From NCBI GenBank assembly GCA_004794655.1, contig SMMW01000046.1, positions 9,969,501-10,033,500 on the forward strand: a stretch of DNA of 64,000 nucleotides, in the 5' to 3' direction. The stretch is from Marisa cornuarietis. Its lineage: Eukaryota > Mollusca > Gastropoda > Architaenioglossa > Ampullariidae. Below the pieces are notes generated by a model. The model saw nothing but the letters and a program-made list of their open reading frames with translations, did no database searches and was not told the origin of the DNA. This document shows positions 16,798 through 28,401 of the stretch, piece after piece. Numbering within the stretch: the stretch's first letter is position 1; every line of letters begins with the position of its first letter. The translations under genes were made by a program, and so were the position numbers.

Positions 16798-17340
16798 TTG
16801 TTATAAAGACCAAACAAAAACACAAAATGAAAATAAAGGAAACAAAATTTCGATTTTTGCAGGATTGTGGTTTGTTCCCTGTTGGCGTGCAAAAGCACAC
16901 GCGCGCAAGCGTCTGTGGGGGTCACACATGACCGTGAAGCTCACAACTGTGCCAGATGGTGAGTAGGGGGTGGGATGGAGGTGCTACATCAAAAGCACGG
17001 AGCTAAAGACCAAAGTCGTGAAAGGAAAAGTGAGTAAACACTGAATGGAGAAACATTATAAAAAGCACAACCTAAAGGTTGAAACTGCAGTCACGTGTGC
17101 TGTGGAAACTCTGGCACTTGCGCCCGCGGAGGGTTGTATCCACCTGTGGGGATCTCCTGTTTGCTGCTTGTCTTATCTCGCTAGCGCTCATCACCGAGAA
17201 TCTAGACAAGCTCAGGTGAGGCACGATGCTCGGGCTACTGGTATGGCAACCCGTCTTCATCAGAATGAGAGAAAAGAGAGAAGGACAGCACAAATGTTGC
17301 GATCTTTGAGATGAGCCGTGACAAGAGGACAGACTGGAAG

Positions 17341-17575
17341 GCAGCGCTGACGTAATCAGTTAGTCAAGTGAAATCGACGTGAACAGTCTCAAGTGAAATT
17401 GAGGTAATCAGTTTCAAGTGAAATTGACGTAAGCAGTCTCGAGTGAAATTGACATAATCATTTTCAAGTGAAATTGACGTAAACAGTCTCGAGTGAAATT
17501 GACGTAATCATTTTCAAGTGAAATTGACGTAAACAGTCTCGAGTGAAATTGACGTAATCAGTCTCAAATGAAATG
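17341..17575. repeat. 25-bp minisatellite, about 9 units, containing TGACGTAA
   Basis: Units start exactly every 25 bases at 17366, 17391, 17416 and so on to 17566, with one diverged unit before. The consensus is AGTGAAATTGACGTAA followed by TCA or ACA and TCTC or TTTC. The last six full units pair into three nearly identical 50-bp dimers. No indels are seen. Confidence 0.92.
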
Positions 17576-17937
17576 AACCTCACGATTAATAATGAGTATA
17601 TCCTCTATTGAAAGACCTCTTGATATGAAAGGATAATAGAGAAAGAACGCAAAGTAAGGGAGGATCTCCTTTATTATATGTCCTCCTTTGAATTGACGAG
17701 GAAGGAAAACTTTCCTGTAGTCAGGGTAACTTTATTTTTTATTATTATAGCGCAATAACCCATCCCTATGCGCGAGCTCATAGCACTTTACCTATCACAG
17801 TATTCACAAGGATATTCATTAATATCAATCACACTCTAAAAGCGAAGGAAAAATCGAGCACTCGGCATAATCATTTCATAAAAACACAGAATCAAAAGGA
17901 CAGCAAGTTCTGACGAGGAGGAATCTACAGTCCTGCG

Positions 17938-18215
17938 TAAAGGTAAAGGTAAAAAGGAAAAGGTCATCCCGTAACCTTTTCAGGTCGTTGGGGAGTGAGG
18001 TGTTAGAGACCTCACTTTTCTCGGGGCCAGCTTTTTTACATGAGGGTGGTGCCAATCTCCTCTCCTTCACCATCCCCCAACCCTCTATGGAGTCAGGTAA
18101 CCATTCCCGTCAGCTGGGTCGACTGGGGGAAGTTTGATGCGCTTATCGGGAATTGAACCAGCGCGCTCTCGGTTCCGACGCCAGCGCTCTAACCACTCGG
18201 CCATCCGCTTCCCCT
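17938..18215 (-). mobile_element. tRNA-derived SINE, family A
   Basis: On the minus strand the head reads GATGGCCGAGTGGTTAGAGC, with an A box (TGGCCGAGTGG, 18203-18193) and a B box (GGTTCAATTCC, 18159-18149) spaced as in a Leu/Ser-type tRNA. A body of about 190 bases ends in a (TTTACC)-like tail. A second copy sits at 43.9-44.2 kb. Confidence 0.82.
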
Positions 18216-19509
18216 GCGTTGTACGATTTTTTAAAAAACCTCTCTCAATCTTCCACTGTTCAAACGCTTCGCACGCCCCAGTCACTTAATGGACAGAAAA
18301 GTTAACGGTCAGAAACTCTTTTGGGCTTGTGTCAACAAAAATTTGTTGGATTGCATAAAATGTAATGCCAATATATTCAGGAGCATACACAAATCTTTGC
18401 GATTCAATTAATTTTTTTTCTGTTGTCTGTTTTGTTTATCCTCCCTTTCCATGGAGAAAACAAGACCAATGGGGACATGTCTTCTGTCACAAATCTTCTA
18501 CAGTCCGCTCAACTTTTCATCACTGATTCCATCACTGGTTCGAAATTTTGCTGCACTCTATAAAATCCAAGATACAAGAATTTGGGCGACCCCCTACGCA
18601 GAAGACTTGATAGTCAGCTCTTACCGCTGTGACGTCACGGCACACCACATGGCGACCTACTGAATTGCCTCAGACCTGTGTTTTAGACACGATTGTAAGT
18701 AAACGATCGTTTTGCACCCCGAAATGAATATCTCTCATTTAAGCCCAACTTATCATTTGACTTGCGCTTTTCCTTTAAGGAATGTGCTTTATGTACAAAT
18801 GTCTCCCAACGCTATGGAAACATTATACTACTCCCACAGCTCCCACTCTTTCAAGCTTTTGGTTCAGGTATTTTGTATTGATTACTTCTACTTCTAAAAG
18901 ATTTGCTGTTGAATAATATATAGAAACTTTGTATTGTGTTCATGTGGATTTTTTTTCTCTCTCTCTCTCTCGCTCTCGCACTCGCTCTCAAACACACATA
19001 TATTTAGATACACACACGCGAACTCGCACGCACGCACACACACGCACATGCATGCATGCATGCACGCAAACTGCATGGATATGTTCATACCTGTTGATGA
19101 CAAAACTCCAGTTCAGGTTTTTCGTGTTCTGAGCAACAACAACAAAAAAAACTGTAATTGTAAAAGCTCTTCAATGTTTGCTACATCATACTGGACAGCT
19201 AATAATACCCGATAACAGCGTTTGATTCCATTTTTCATTTTTGCCTCCAGTTGCTTGATCAAGAGCATTGATCGGTGGGCGTCTCACCGCAGGGACTGGA
19301 TTTTTAGCGTACAGTTCTGTGAGAATCGCATTGTGCCTACATTTACATCAATTATTCAAAACCGTCGACTATTTATTAATGGTAGTTTTCTGAAGAATGC
19401 CCATGATAGAACTAATATGCGCAGTCAACATAGATGCCTGATGTTTACACCAGCAACACGCACTTCACTGATCCCTCGTGACGTGAAATGGAGGGTATTT
19501 CTCGATGCA
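18216..19509. other. No gene recognised apart from simple repeats
   Basis: The open frame at 19,222-19,521 (about 99 codons) has no recognisable domain. The CA/CG simple repeat near 19.0 kb is listed separately. Confidence 0.55.
18998..19066. repeat. Mixed CA/CG/CATG simple repeat
   Basis: CACACACGCGAACTCGCACG followed by ACGCACACACACGC and ATGCATGCATGC runs, next to a CT-rich stretch at 18,955-18,986. Confidence 0.85.
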
Positions 19510-19700
19510 CTATTTGCATGAACTAGCTCAAGCCTGCAACCTGCGTGAGCCTGCTCAACTTTGCAAGCTGTGTGGCCGTGCTCAATCTTACGGATTTTCA
19601 TGAACTTGCTCAACATTGTTGATTGCATCAATCATCTCATCCTTGATGGATTGCATGAATTTGCTCAAGGTTGCTCAATGAGCAAGAACGTGCTCAACAC
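19510..19700. repeat. Irregular repeat of TGCTCAA words
   Basis: About seven GCTCAA words occur in 190 bases, several within GCATGAATTTGCTCAA-like or GAACTTGCTCAAC-like phrases, with spacing near 20-40 bases. It is too diverged for a clean unit length. Confidence 0.5.
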
Positions 19701-20946
19701 TGAGAATTGACGTGTCGAAATGAATTTGCGTGAGGGAAATATGGTAATTTTAGAGATTTATTTGAATCAAACTGCCATGGGTTTGTCAATGCACCGGCTA
19801 CACTGCACTAGAGAAGGGTCTTCAAAACCTCTGCCCACAAGTCTTCGATCAAACAGTCCAGCAATGCTTTCAGAAACTGGTGAATGTTTTAGAACATGCC
19901 CATTTTGTATACGTCAAATAAAGCACATTGCATTAAAACGCACTTGTCAAACAAACAGCAAGCAGAAATCGGATTGATGAATGTTAACAGCACTACCGTG
20001 TCGTGTCTAACACAAGAAGGTTCAACGCTCGTGGGACAAAGAATACCCTACGGTCCCTGCCTAGGTGACAGCTCCAAGCCTGCAAGTCCTAAACTGTTTA
20101 AAACCACTGGACTGAGGCTCTTGACAAATTCTGAAAACGAAAGATAAGGACACAACAAGTGTGAACTGGGAAAACAGAGTGTATGATGGGAACGGCCTGC
20201 TTTTACTTCACCGCCGTGGTCTTCTACCCTAGACCCGCCGAAGTCTTAAATTTTAACGGTCTTCGGCTGCTCATCGGGTGTGGTTATCGGTATCCCAAAC
20301 CTGTCGAGGAGTTGGGTGTTGAGTCAAACAGCAAGCCGAAGACTGGCTTGCTTGGACGTGCTCGTTAGCACCCGCTGTAACTCGACATCTGCGTTGTAAG
20401 TCACCTTGATTCCTAGTTCTAGAGTAATGTCTGTTGAAATAGTAGAGATGTCTCTTGTGTCTTGGAATTTAGTGAATATGTCATGTGGTCTTTATTTATC
20501 CTTATTTGTGCAGCAAAAGTGAGAACGATTTATGTTTCGGAGAAGGGGGTTTATTGTACGTGAGAAATGGCTGCAACGACGTCTATGATTCAGAAAGGAA
20601 ATCAACTCGGACCTGAAACAACATTATACGCGTGCACGCTCGTTACGACACCCGTACGGCACCCATCAAGCAACCTTTTTCGATGTTTTCTGCCTTTCCT
20701 AATGTTTCGTCATGTCTCCGCTGTTAATTCGAGATCCCTTGAGCCCATCCAAATGACTTTTCTCCGCCCCGAGACACCTTATCATTCTGCGAAAATCTTT
20801 CGGCATCACGATAAATTACTATTAAGATGCGTGCACGTTTCTTTGTTGTGTCACGGGCAGCCCCCCAAAAAAACTGCATTTCGCTTTGGATCCTCCAGAA
20901 AAGTCATTAGTATGTGCGCATGTCCTGGCGTGAACCTAACAAATTA
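19701..20946. other. Intergenic; two small hairpins
   Basis: GCCGAAG (20237-20243) pairs with CTTCGGC (20261-20267). AGCAAGCC (20330-20337) pairs with GGCTTGCT (20345-20352) around a 7-base loop. No gene is seen; the 179-codon plus-strand frame at 20,567-21,106 lacks coding features. Confidence 0.5.
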
Positions 20947-21102
20947 TTATGGCGACTGCTCTCTGTTTAGAGATAAGCTCCTCCTTTTTGAGGCCAAGAG
21001 GCGTGGACAGCGCATGTCTAGGTCTTCGCAGATCCCTCTGATCTTCTGCGCCCAGACGTCATACTGGCGCAGCTGTGAATGGAGCTGCTCCTGGAAGGCC
21101 AT
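20947..21102 (-). CDS. Orphan coding-like exon, 51 codons plus stop
   Basis: On the minus strand an acceptor-like TTCTGTTGGTTACTCAG precedes ATGGCCTTCCAGGAGCAG. The translation is MAFQEQLHSQLRQYDVWAQK and then IRGICEDLDMRCPRLLASK, with a stop at 20949-20947. The first 39 codons favour G or C in the third position (CAG, CTG, CGC, GAC, GTC, ATC), unlike the AT-rich surroundings, and the peptide looks helical. I do not recognise the family. The last dozen residues look less protein-like, so the true end may be a weak donor near 20,985. It could be the last exon of an unseen gene, a retrocopy fragment, or chance. Confidence 0.3.
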   Translation of the reverse strand: MAFQEQLHSQLRQYDVWAQKIRGICEDLDMRCPRLLASKRRSLSLNREQSP

Positions 21103-21907
21103 CTGAGTAACCAACAGAACAGATCATTTGAAAATGAGATTACAGTACTAATTAAATTACTTTCGCCGCGTCTGCATACTTTAAGCTCCAGCCAGGATGC
21201 AAGTTACTTCCGCAATCTTCATTTCTTTAAGCTTTCTTACTTTTCTCTCTTATTTTTCTTTCCTTGTTTGTTCTGGAGACCATACGCGGCTGGAGACTGG
21301 TACACGACAGAGCTGCTTGTTGTTATACTCTTTTTTCTGTTACTGCTCCTTCTTCATGTTTTAAGTTCACTTCTCACTGTTTTGTGTAACTTAAAGGGAA
21401 TTTTTTTTTAATCTTCAACGTGTAAATCTTAGCTTTAATCTTATGGAAGATCTTGTCTAAGACGCCTGTCTGTTTGACGTGCCGCGTCTGACACCGTATG
21501 CCAGTGCTCCAATCTCTCGATTACTGGTGTGCTTTATCTTTCCTTTTACTTCTTCTTTGCTTCCATGCCGACCTAAAAGGCTGTGATCGTTTACGCTATG
21601 AGAAAATATGTAAAGTAGAAAGCGATATCTTTAAACCGTTGATATTCGCTGGAAAGTAGAGAAACAATTTACCGATACACTTTACACATCTATACATTTT
21701 AAGTCATGTACTAGCTGTCATGTAAGTAGTTTATTTCTATTTGCACACAGTCATGACACATTGCTTAAGCAGTTACATACTATTGAATAAATGTGTTGTT
21801 ATCAGTCTACAGTAGGGAAGAGAGTTTTACTCCCTTCAGCCCACATGAAGCCTGACTACGAAAACCGGATGACGCTTCTGCTTACACCTTTAATCGTCTT
21901 TGTACCA

Positions 21908-21909
<2 letters not shown>

Positions 21910-21952
<43 letters not shown>

Positions 21953-21988
21953 CGCGCGTGCGTGCGTGCATGCGTGCGTGCGTGCGTG
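21910..21988. repeat. Compound (TG)n(CG)n(TGCG)n tract
   Basis: 79 bases of unbroken purine-pyrimidine alternation with a central (CG)7 block. Confidence 0.97.
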
Positions 21989-24559
21989 GTGAGTAAGTTA
22001 CTAAGCATGCATAATTTATTTTCCCTTCAGCAACAATTTATTATTGCCTAAAAGCATCGTGAGCTGCAACGTTTAGAATTTTGCTAGAGTATCCAAAATC
22101 CCAGCCAAAACACGTGTACTTTTATTGGTCGAGTATGTTACTCCCCATAAAATTCCTGTATTTTCCCTATAAGTCACTGGAAACAATGTACTGCTAACGA
22201 AGTCGGCTTTTTGTAATTCCTCGTCGTATATCCTCTTTTGACCCTCTAGGTCACAAAATCGCGGAGATATAATGTCCGTGATAAAATGCTGTATACACGT
22301 AACAGCACTGAGCATGTCTTGCGGTTTGGTAACTCTCTCCCCCCGCAACACCCACCACCAGCCCCCCCACACACAAAAAGTGCTGATTTGTCCACTCCTA
22401 ACCAAATTTTGCAGAAGTACTCTGTGGGTGATAGAGTATACTTAGTCAGGGTGATAATAAAATGCGATCATGACAAAAAGTACCTTTGCTAGCAACATAA
22501 TAATGAAAAGGCGGCATGTCCTTCCTTGGAAGAGTTCGCAGGAGAAGGTGCAATAGCCACAAAAGGGAGAGCAATTCTAGCAACTGATGCCCCAAGCGCT
22601 TTTGACAGATAGTCTAAAACGGACAATTGTATGTCGACTGCTGAAGAGCCAGAAACCAAATAAAATCTTTTTTCAATCAGTTTCGGGAAACGCAACAGCC
22701 ATACAGATGGACGGACGAAGCAGCGGAGCGGCTGCCACACGGACGAACTGATCTGTCCTTTCACGAAGAGACTGGTTAGGCGCGGGACAGAAAACCTGAT
22801 TGATCGCCCGCGGGCTATTGCAGACAGAAACAGTTCTTGCTTTCGGTCGACAAAGTTTCCTGCTCTGTCTTCTTCATAATGGCTCATCTTGGTCCGACAT
22901 TGAATACACGCGCTGTAATTATATCGCCAATTTTGTGCTCGAAGACCAGTGTTTGTTCTGCCTCTACTGTGCCATTCTTCTTTCCTTAGTTTCTTTCTTT
23001 GTTGCTTTCATTCATTTATTTTCTTATTATTCTCTTTTCCTTTGAACTTGGCTGGTCATCTCTTTTTTTGATTTTTTAAATTTTCTTTAAGTGTCGTTCG
23101 TTTTCTGTTTGTGCTTTCGGCTTTTGTTGATTTTTCTTCCATTTATTGCCATGGTGAGTCGAAAAAGGGATCTGGTTATCTTTTATTTAAAGGATTATCA
23201 AACCAACTTTACAGCAAGTGATGACGACATTGTTCGTGTAGCTGCTTTAAAGAAGACAGTCTACATCATTCAGCGGACTGCTTACAATGTACAACGGAAA
23301 TAAAAACCATTCCTTTGAAAACCATTTCTCTCACTTGCTAAGCAATCATCAATTTTTATCGAGACAGATCTGAGAAAAGATAATAAAAAAATGAGTCAAA
23401 CACTAAAACTTAGAGATTTTATTTATTTGTGGGGATGGGTCAATGTCAAGGGTAAGGGAATGAAGACCGAAGCAGTTTCCTCCTCCAGACGACAGATAAT
23501 CTAATGAGTAAACGTAAAATTTGAAAGGAAGGCTCCAGCATTCGCTTCGGGTCGTACAGAAGAATCACACGAGGAACGTGCTTCGTGTGCACCGCTCGAC
23601 AACAGCGTCGTCACGTTCGTGTTCTGCTTGCTCGATACGTTGTCACATTCCAAGGAGGAGACGAAAACATCTACGCGCACAATCGATTAGGCGCTGTTTC
23701 TTCTCTGTTTTACCAAACGATATTGTGAGAGGAAGCGTTCACGATTATTATATTTATGTTCCACAGCACTGGTGCGACTGGACCCTCCGGCCACCTTTGC
23801 TTCTTCTTCAGCCGCTTCCTGGCGGCCACATCGCAAACAGAGTGAACCATGCAAGGCCGTGCGCGCACACTTAGAGTTCTATAAGTATTGTTTTACCTCT
23901 GGGATTTTATTCGTTTGCTTGTTTTTTGTGTTTGTTTGTTTCTTTCTTTGTTTGTTTGTTTTTTGTTTGTTTGTTTGTTATTGTCGTTTCCAAGCACAAA
24001 GGCGTGTATGATTTTAAATGGAAATAGTTTTAAAAGAACGCTTGTAAATGCAAATTATGTCTGCATTTTCACTCGCTCTTTTTCTATCATTCGCTTTTAG
24101 TTTACTATGTGGGCAATATCTATCTGCACTGCACACTTTTCTTCCTGGATCATTCTGTCTATTGTCATACGGTGAAGAGTGCATTTTCTTGTAGTTCGTA
24201 GTAAGGGGGAGATAATAATCCCCAAAATTATATAAATGTGCAATGTCTACTGAAAACGGTGCATAAACTAATTGGAAGTTTCAATGGCATCTGTGAGAAA
24301 GTGATCGAAGAGGATGGGGCGTCTTTACCTAAATAATCTTCGTCTTCAACTGTAGAATGTTATTACTGTTCTCTCGATACATAACGTTCAGGGCAAGGTA
24401 GGAAGTAAACAAAGTTTGTAAACATTTCTTTCATTGACTATCACGCAAAGGTAATTTTGTATCTATCTCCAAATCATTTATTCGGATCACCATTGTCATT
24501 ATTTTTTTTCGCACGAGGCACGAGGGGATATGGCATGTGATGCGAAAATGCAACATCAA
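21989..24559. other. No gene recognised
   Basis: T-rich sequence. The minus-strand frame at 22,489-22,887 (132 codons) shows no domain. A (GTTT)n tract near 23.95 kb is listed separately. Confidence 0.55.
23918..23980. repeat. (GTTT)n repeat
   Basis: GTTTGTTTGTTT runs with CTTT and TTTTT interruptions. Confidence 0.85.
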
Positions 24560-24757
24560 AGAAGGCCTCATTCAAATCATAAGATAAGGTTCACCACCAA
24601 GTACAAGCTGTACAAATCCCTGGTAGTGCCGATCCTGCTCTACAGATGCGACACGTGGACTCTGCTCGCCGAAACGGAAAGGAGAATCCAGGCATTCGAG
24701 AACAAGTCCCTGGGGAGGCTGCTCCGGATCTCATACAAAGAACAAGGACAAGGTTAA
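24560..24757 (+). mobile_element. LINE C-terminal fragment, plus-strand arm
   Basis: KLYKSLVVPILLYRCDTWTL, then RRIQAFENKSLGRLLRISYKE, is the same LINE family and region as the copy at 14.9 kb. It ends at a stop at 24,757. A reversed piece of the same region follows about 85 bases later. Confidence 0.75.
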
Positions 24758-24839
24758 TGTCACTTAACTGTTGCCAGTAGCACTTACTGGTGTCCTGTTA
24801 GTATCGCGATCGTTCTTCCTACAGAGTAGTTGTTTTTTT

Positions 24840-24990
24840 GTTCCTGAGCAGCTTTCTCAGGCAGTTGTTCTCGAATGCCTGGACTTTCCTTTCCTCATCG
24901 GCAAGCAGTGTCCACATTTCACATCTTTGAAAACAGGATTGATACTACGAGAGACTTGTACAGATTTTACTTCTTAGTAAACCTAATGTT
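24840..24990 (-). mobile_element. LINE C-terminal fragment, inverted arm
   Basis: Read on the minus strand this stretch resembles the plus-strand arm: a KSLVVSIL-like start, then GIREQ/AFEN-like sequence with frame breaks. It shares CAGGCATTCGAGAACAA-type words with the copy at 24.6 kb in reverse complement. Together the two arms form an imperfect inverted repeat. Confidence 0.65.
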
Positions 24991-25559
24991 ATGACCACCT
25001 CTGATTTTAAAAGTGTTTTATCTGCAGCAACATTTCATGTTATGGGTTATTTAATTTTCTAGAGTCAGCCCATTCTTTGTTCTTGATGTTTTTTTTTTTC
25101 AGCATGGTAACAGATGTGTTGATAGGATGCGTGACTCTAGAGAAACCTTTTTAAAAGTGCAGATAAAAAAATTTTCAAACTGCTCTTACCACGCGGCACT
25201 GAAAACACCGCTGTTCCGATAGCTGCTGTTAACGGAAGCAAAAAGAAAAAAAAAACACGAAAACGGTCCATCGTAAAAATATTAAAAGCTGATCGATTTA
25301 CATCCAACAAAACGGGTCACGGCCTGGTCACGAGCTTGGATTTCTGTCAAGTTTCGCAAATCGATGGAAATTTTATATTTTTGTGTTCAAGATGTTGACA
25401 TTTTGCTTGAAATTCTTGTATGTGTGTAGGACAGACAGACACATTTTAATGTTTGGACGATCGAGCGAAATACTTTTTCACATAACAACAACAACAACAT
25501 AGACAGATTTGCATAAAATTTTTCGGACGAAGTTCTTTGTCATTGCGGAATGTGTCGAG

Positions 25560-26015
25560 ACTCAATTTTTTTTCATTCCTTAAGAACAACTACATAATTA
25601 TGGTCACCAGATTTTTAGTTACTGTGCTGCAAAACAGCACGGAATTAACTCTTCATTTCCTTATCTGCCATCTGCCCACCAACGATCAGAATCATTTAAA
25701 GGTGCACCAAAAACACATCTATTCCATGAGCATTACTCCGTACACCAATCAACACAGCTGTCAATAGTTGTGAATATAGTCAATTGACTAGTTCTCCTGC
25801 TCGTCTTTCTCTGCAGATTTATGACACTCTCTATCGTTATTGTTTTTTCCCTGATTTCTTTTTGTGTCTTTTGTGTTTGTCTTTTATTACTTGTCTGTAC
25901 AGCTGTTTCTCCTTCTGTCCTTCGTAATCTGCCCTTATCTCCTACTTGTCTTAAGTGCTGAGAGTATGCTCCTTCGTGAGTGTGGTAGTGCGCTTTATAA
26001 ATCACACATTTTATT
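25560..26015 (+). mobile_element. LINE 3'-end fragment
   Basis: Aligns by eye with 41.5-41.95 kb: shared ACATA..TTATGGTCAC, GATTTTT, TACTGTGC.GCAAAAC, GAGCATTACTCC, then TTTTAAGTGCTGAGAG and a TTATTATTAAT tail. The coding part is broken by stops. Two copies of one family lie about 16 kb apart. Confidence 0.65.
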
Positions 26016-26799
26016 ATTAATAGTAGGAGTAGTATGTCCAGAAACTATATAAGTGCATCCCTGTCATTGCAAACTGTTTCATTTTCATCGAGCGTGCTTT
26101 TTCGTGTTATGAGAGTCCAGAAAATTTTTTTAATGTTCCCTTATTATTTTCCCCCTTGTCAACGTGTTCTTTGCTCACAATTATATATATATTAATTGTT
26201 ACATTTGTTCTGTGACTTTCCCTCGTGCTTCATTTTTTATAACACGTTCTGTATTGGAGGAACTATATACGCAGTGTACAATTCTTAAGGAGTCACACAC
26301 AAGCTTGTACAGGCGCTCTGCATACCGTTGAAAAAAATCAGAGTTGAAATAGTGGTGGTAGAGGTGATGCTGATGCTACAAAGTTGACGACAACCGACCA
26401 ACCGCATGCAAGGGACAGTACTCTTTACGCAACAAGGGGCTGTACTCTCAAGTGGTGGTGAAACAAGGTGACTGACAACGCGCCGTGAGTTTCGCTAGGG
26501 AAGCAATAACAAAGATCTTGCTTGCAGACGTGATGCGATAACAGTTTTATATCGTCTGCCTGTTCTGCATGGTAATGCTTAAATATGATACTGTGGACAG
26601 ATAAATACCTTTCCTTCGAAGGTCATTCAATTACAAATATTACATGTCGTAGATCACTGCGTCCAGTGTTTATACTAGTCAGTATAAGCGATGAGTCTGT
26701 GGTACACGAAAGGCGTACGCTATTTCAGTGATACATTCGTAAACTCATGAAGACATTTTAATTGCAGGTGAACAGACATCGTCTGCCATTTCTTTCGCC
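26016..26799. other. Upstream region of the DMAC1-like gene
   Basis: TTTAATTGCAG just before 26,769 could be the acceptor of a non-coding 5' exon, putting the promoter further left. No clear TATA box or CpG-rich block is seen. Confidence 0.35.
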
Positions 26800-28401
26800 A
26801 TGAGCTGGTTTGATAAACTGTTCGGGCTGGATCGTGAGAAATTAGGATTGAGAGGCAATGATGAAATGCCGATTTTATCACCATTTTTCCCACCAACAGT
26901 TCTGGAGTCTCCACAACAACCCACAGTGGAGGCACCTGATAAAAACCAGCCAAAACAGTCCTCACCTGAAGTTGATGAACCGCAGCTTTTAGATCTTGGG
27001 CTCCAACCACCAGAAACTTATGTATGTTAACGTGTTAAAAGTGACAAACAAGACTTAAATTTTTATTTTTATTTATAAACTGTGAACCTGACATTGATAT
27101 TTTTGGTCTGTTTTACGTGCAGCTAAAATATTAAGGGTTACATAATATTTTACATTCTTTAGCCACTTTGCAACAAGCTGTGTAAAAATGGAAAATTTTC
27201 AGATCCTTGTTTCCACTTGCTGTTGCCAGAAATAATTATCTCAGTTTCAGCTGTTCTTTCTGTTTATTTTTTAAAAATATTTTTGCAAGTTTACCTTTAC
27301 ACTTATCTCTTTCATGTATTCAATTTTAAGCATAGCTTGTTAAAGCCAAAGAAGTTTAAACATTGAAGAGCTCCAGTCAACATGAAGTAAGTAAGAGATA
27401 CCAAACTAATGTCAGTGTACACATTGCCACCAAAGTCACTACAACCAACCTATGCAGAATGTGACATGGCCTATCTGTCATTAAATAATTTTTTTGTGTG
27501 AAAATCTTCAGGTTGGTCAGCTAATTGCCCAATCCCGGGAACTTATTCTTCGTGTTGTTCCTTTGCAAGAAGGGGATTGTCTCAGCTGCAAGCTTGTTGG
27601 CACTGGTGTTTGCTGGGGTGCTGTTTTATTTGTTATTTGGAACTACCGCAGGTCTAAGGCTCAGTATACTGGCTTCAAAAGCACCTTTTTTACTCTACAG
27701 GCATATAGCCTTGCTTTAGGTAAAAGTTCAGCATGAACATAGTAAAAATTAACATAGAATGGATAACGTGCAGTTCAACACTTCTCCACAACACACACTA
27801 ATACACATCTATTTTCTGCACTCCCAAACATTGAGAAATCTCAGTGGCTTACAGTCTAAGAAATCCAGGGCATACCAAATAATGATAATAAGACATTTTT
27901 GGGAGGATGAGTAAAGGGGGATAAGAGGTGTGTATGTATGTGTGTGTATATATATATATGTGTGTGTGATCAAGTATAACAGTACTTTTGGAAAAGTGTA
28001 TGCTGCTTGTTTTTAAAAAAAAACGTCTATAGAAGAAGTGTATGTGTGTGCATGCATGCATCTGCATATGTGTGTTTGTGTACATAGATGCACCATTGGT
28101 GCATGCTTTTTATTATGTTAACTGAAGAAACATGATGGATGAATATTACAACTACATGTCTCTTCCTCTTTTTTTATTGACAGGGCTTTCCCTTCTTGGG
28201 ACAGCAAGGCTTTTAGACAAAAGTGTTTTTGAAAACCCAAAGAATCCTGAGGAGATGCGGTCTCTTGCAGATTTAATGAAGGAAGACATTAACAATTTCA
28301 AATCTTTATTTCCAAATTTATCAAAGTCATCTACTGCCAGCTCCAGTTCAGCAAATTCTGAAATAGCTTCAAAGAAACCTGAAAATAAACAAGATGCATA
28401 A
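26800..28401 (+). CDS. DMAC1/TMEM261-like protein, 3 coding exons
   Basis: Exons 26800-27021, 27512-27719 and 28184-28401 join in frame to 215 residues with GTATGT and GTAAAA donors. The start ATG has a good context (TTCGCCATGA). Residues 1-74 are a Pro-rich, soluble segment. Then come a CLSC motif (C97-C100), a hydrophobic stretch at about 102-119, a short basic loop, a second hydrophobic stretch at about 128-150, and an acidic/Ser-rich tail. CxSC plus two closely spaced membrane segments matches the DUF4536/DMAC1 family, which helps assemble the distal membrane arm of mitochondrial complex I. Human DMAC1 is about half this length, so the long N-terminal extension and tail are unusual. The family call rests on pattern, not on a search. 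The start of exon 2 could instead be nine bases later, at CTA. Confidence 0.6.

Noticed and set aside
17341..17575. A CRISPR-like array
   Set aside because: Units are contiguous 25-mers without unique spacers, in animal DNA.
18140..18214. A tRNA gene on the minus strand
   Set aside because: A and B boxes are present, but the acceptor stem does not close and a SINE body follows. A second copy of the same composite exists at 44 kb.
20567..21106. A 179-codon plus-strand frame
   Set aside because: No domain, no codon bias and no splice context. The coding-like signal in its 3' part is on the opposite strand.
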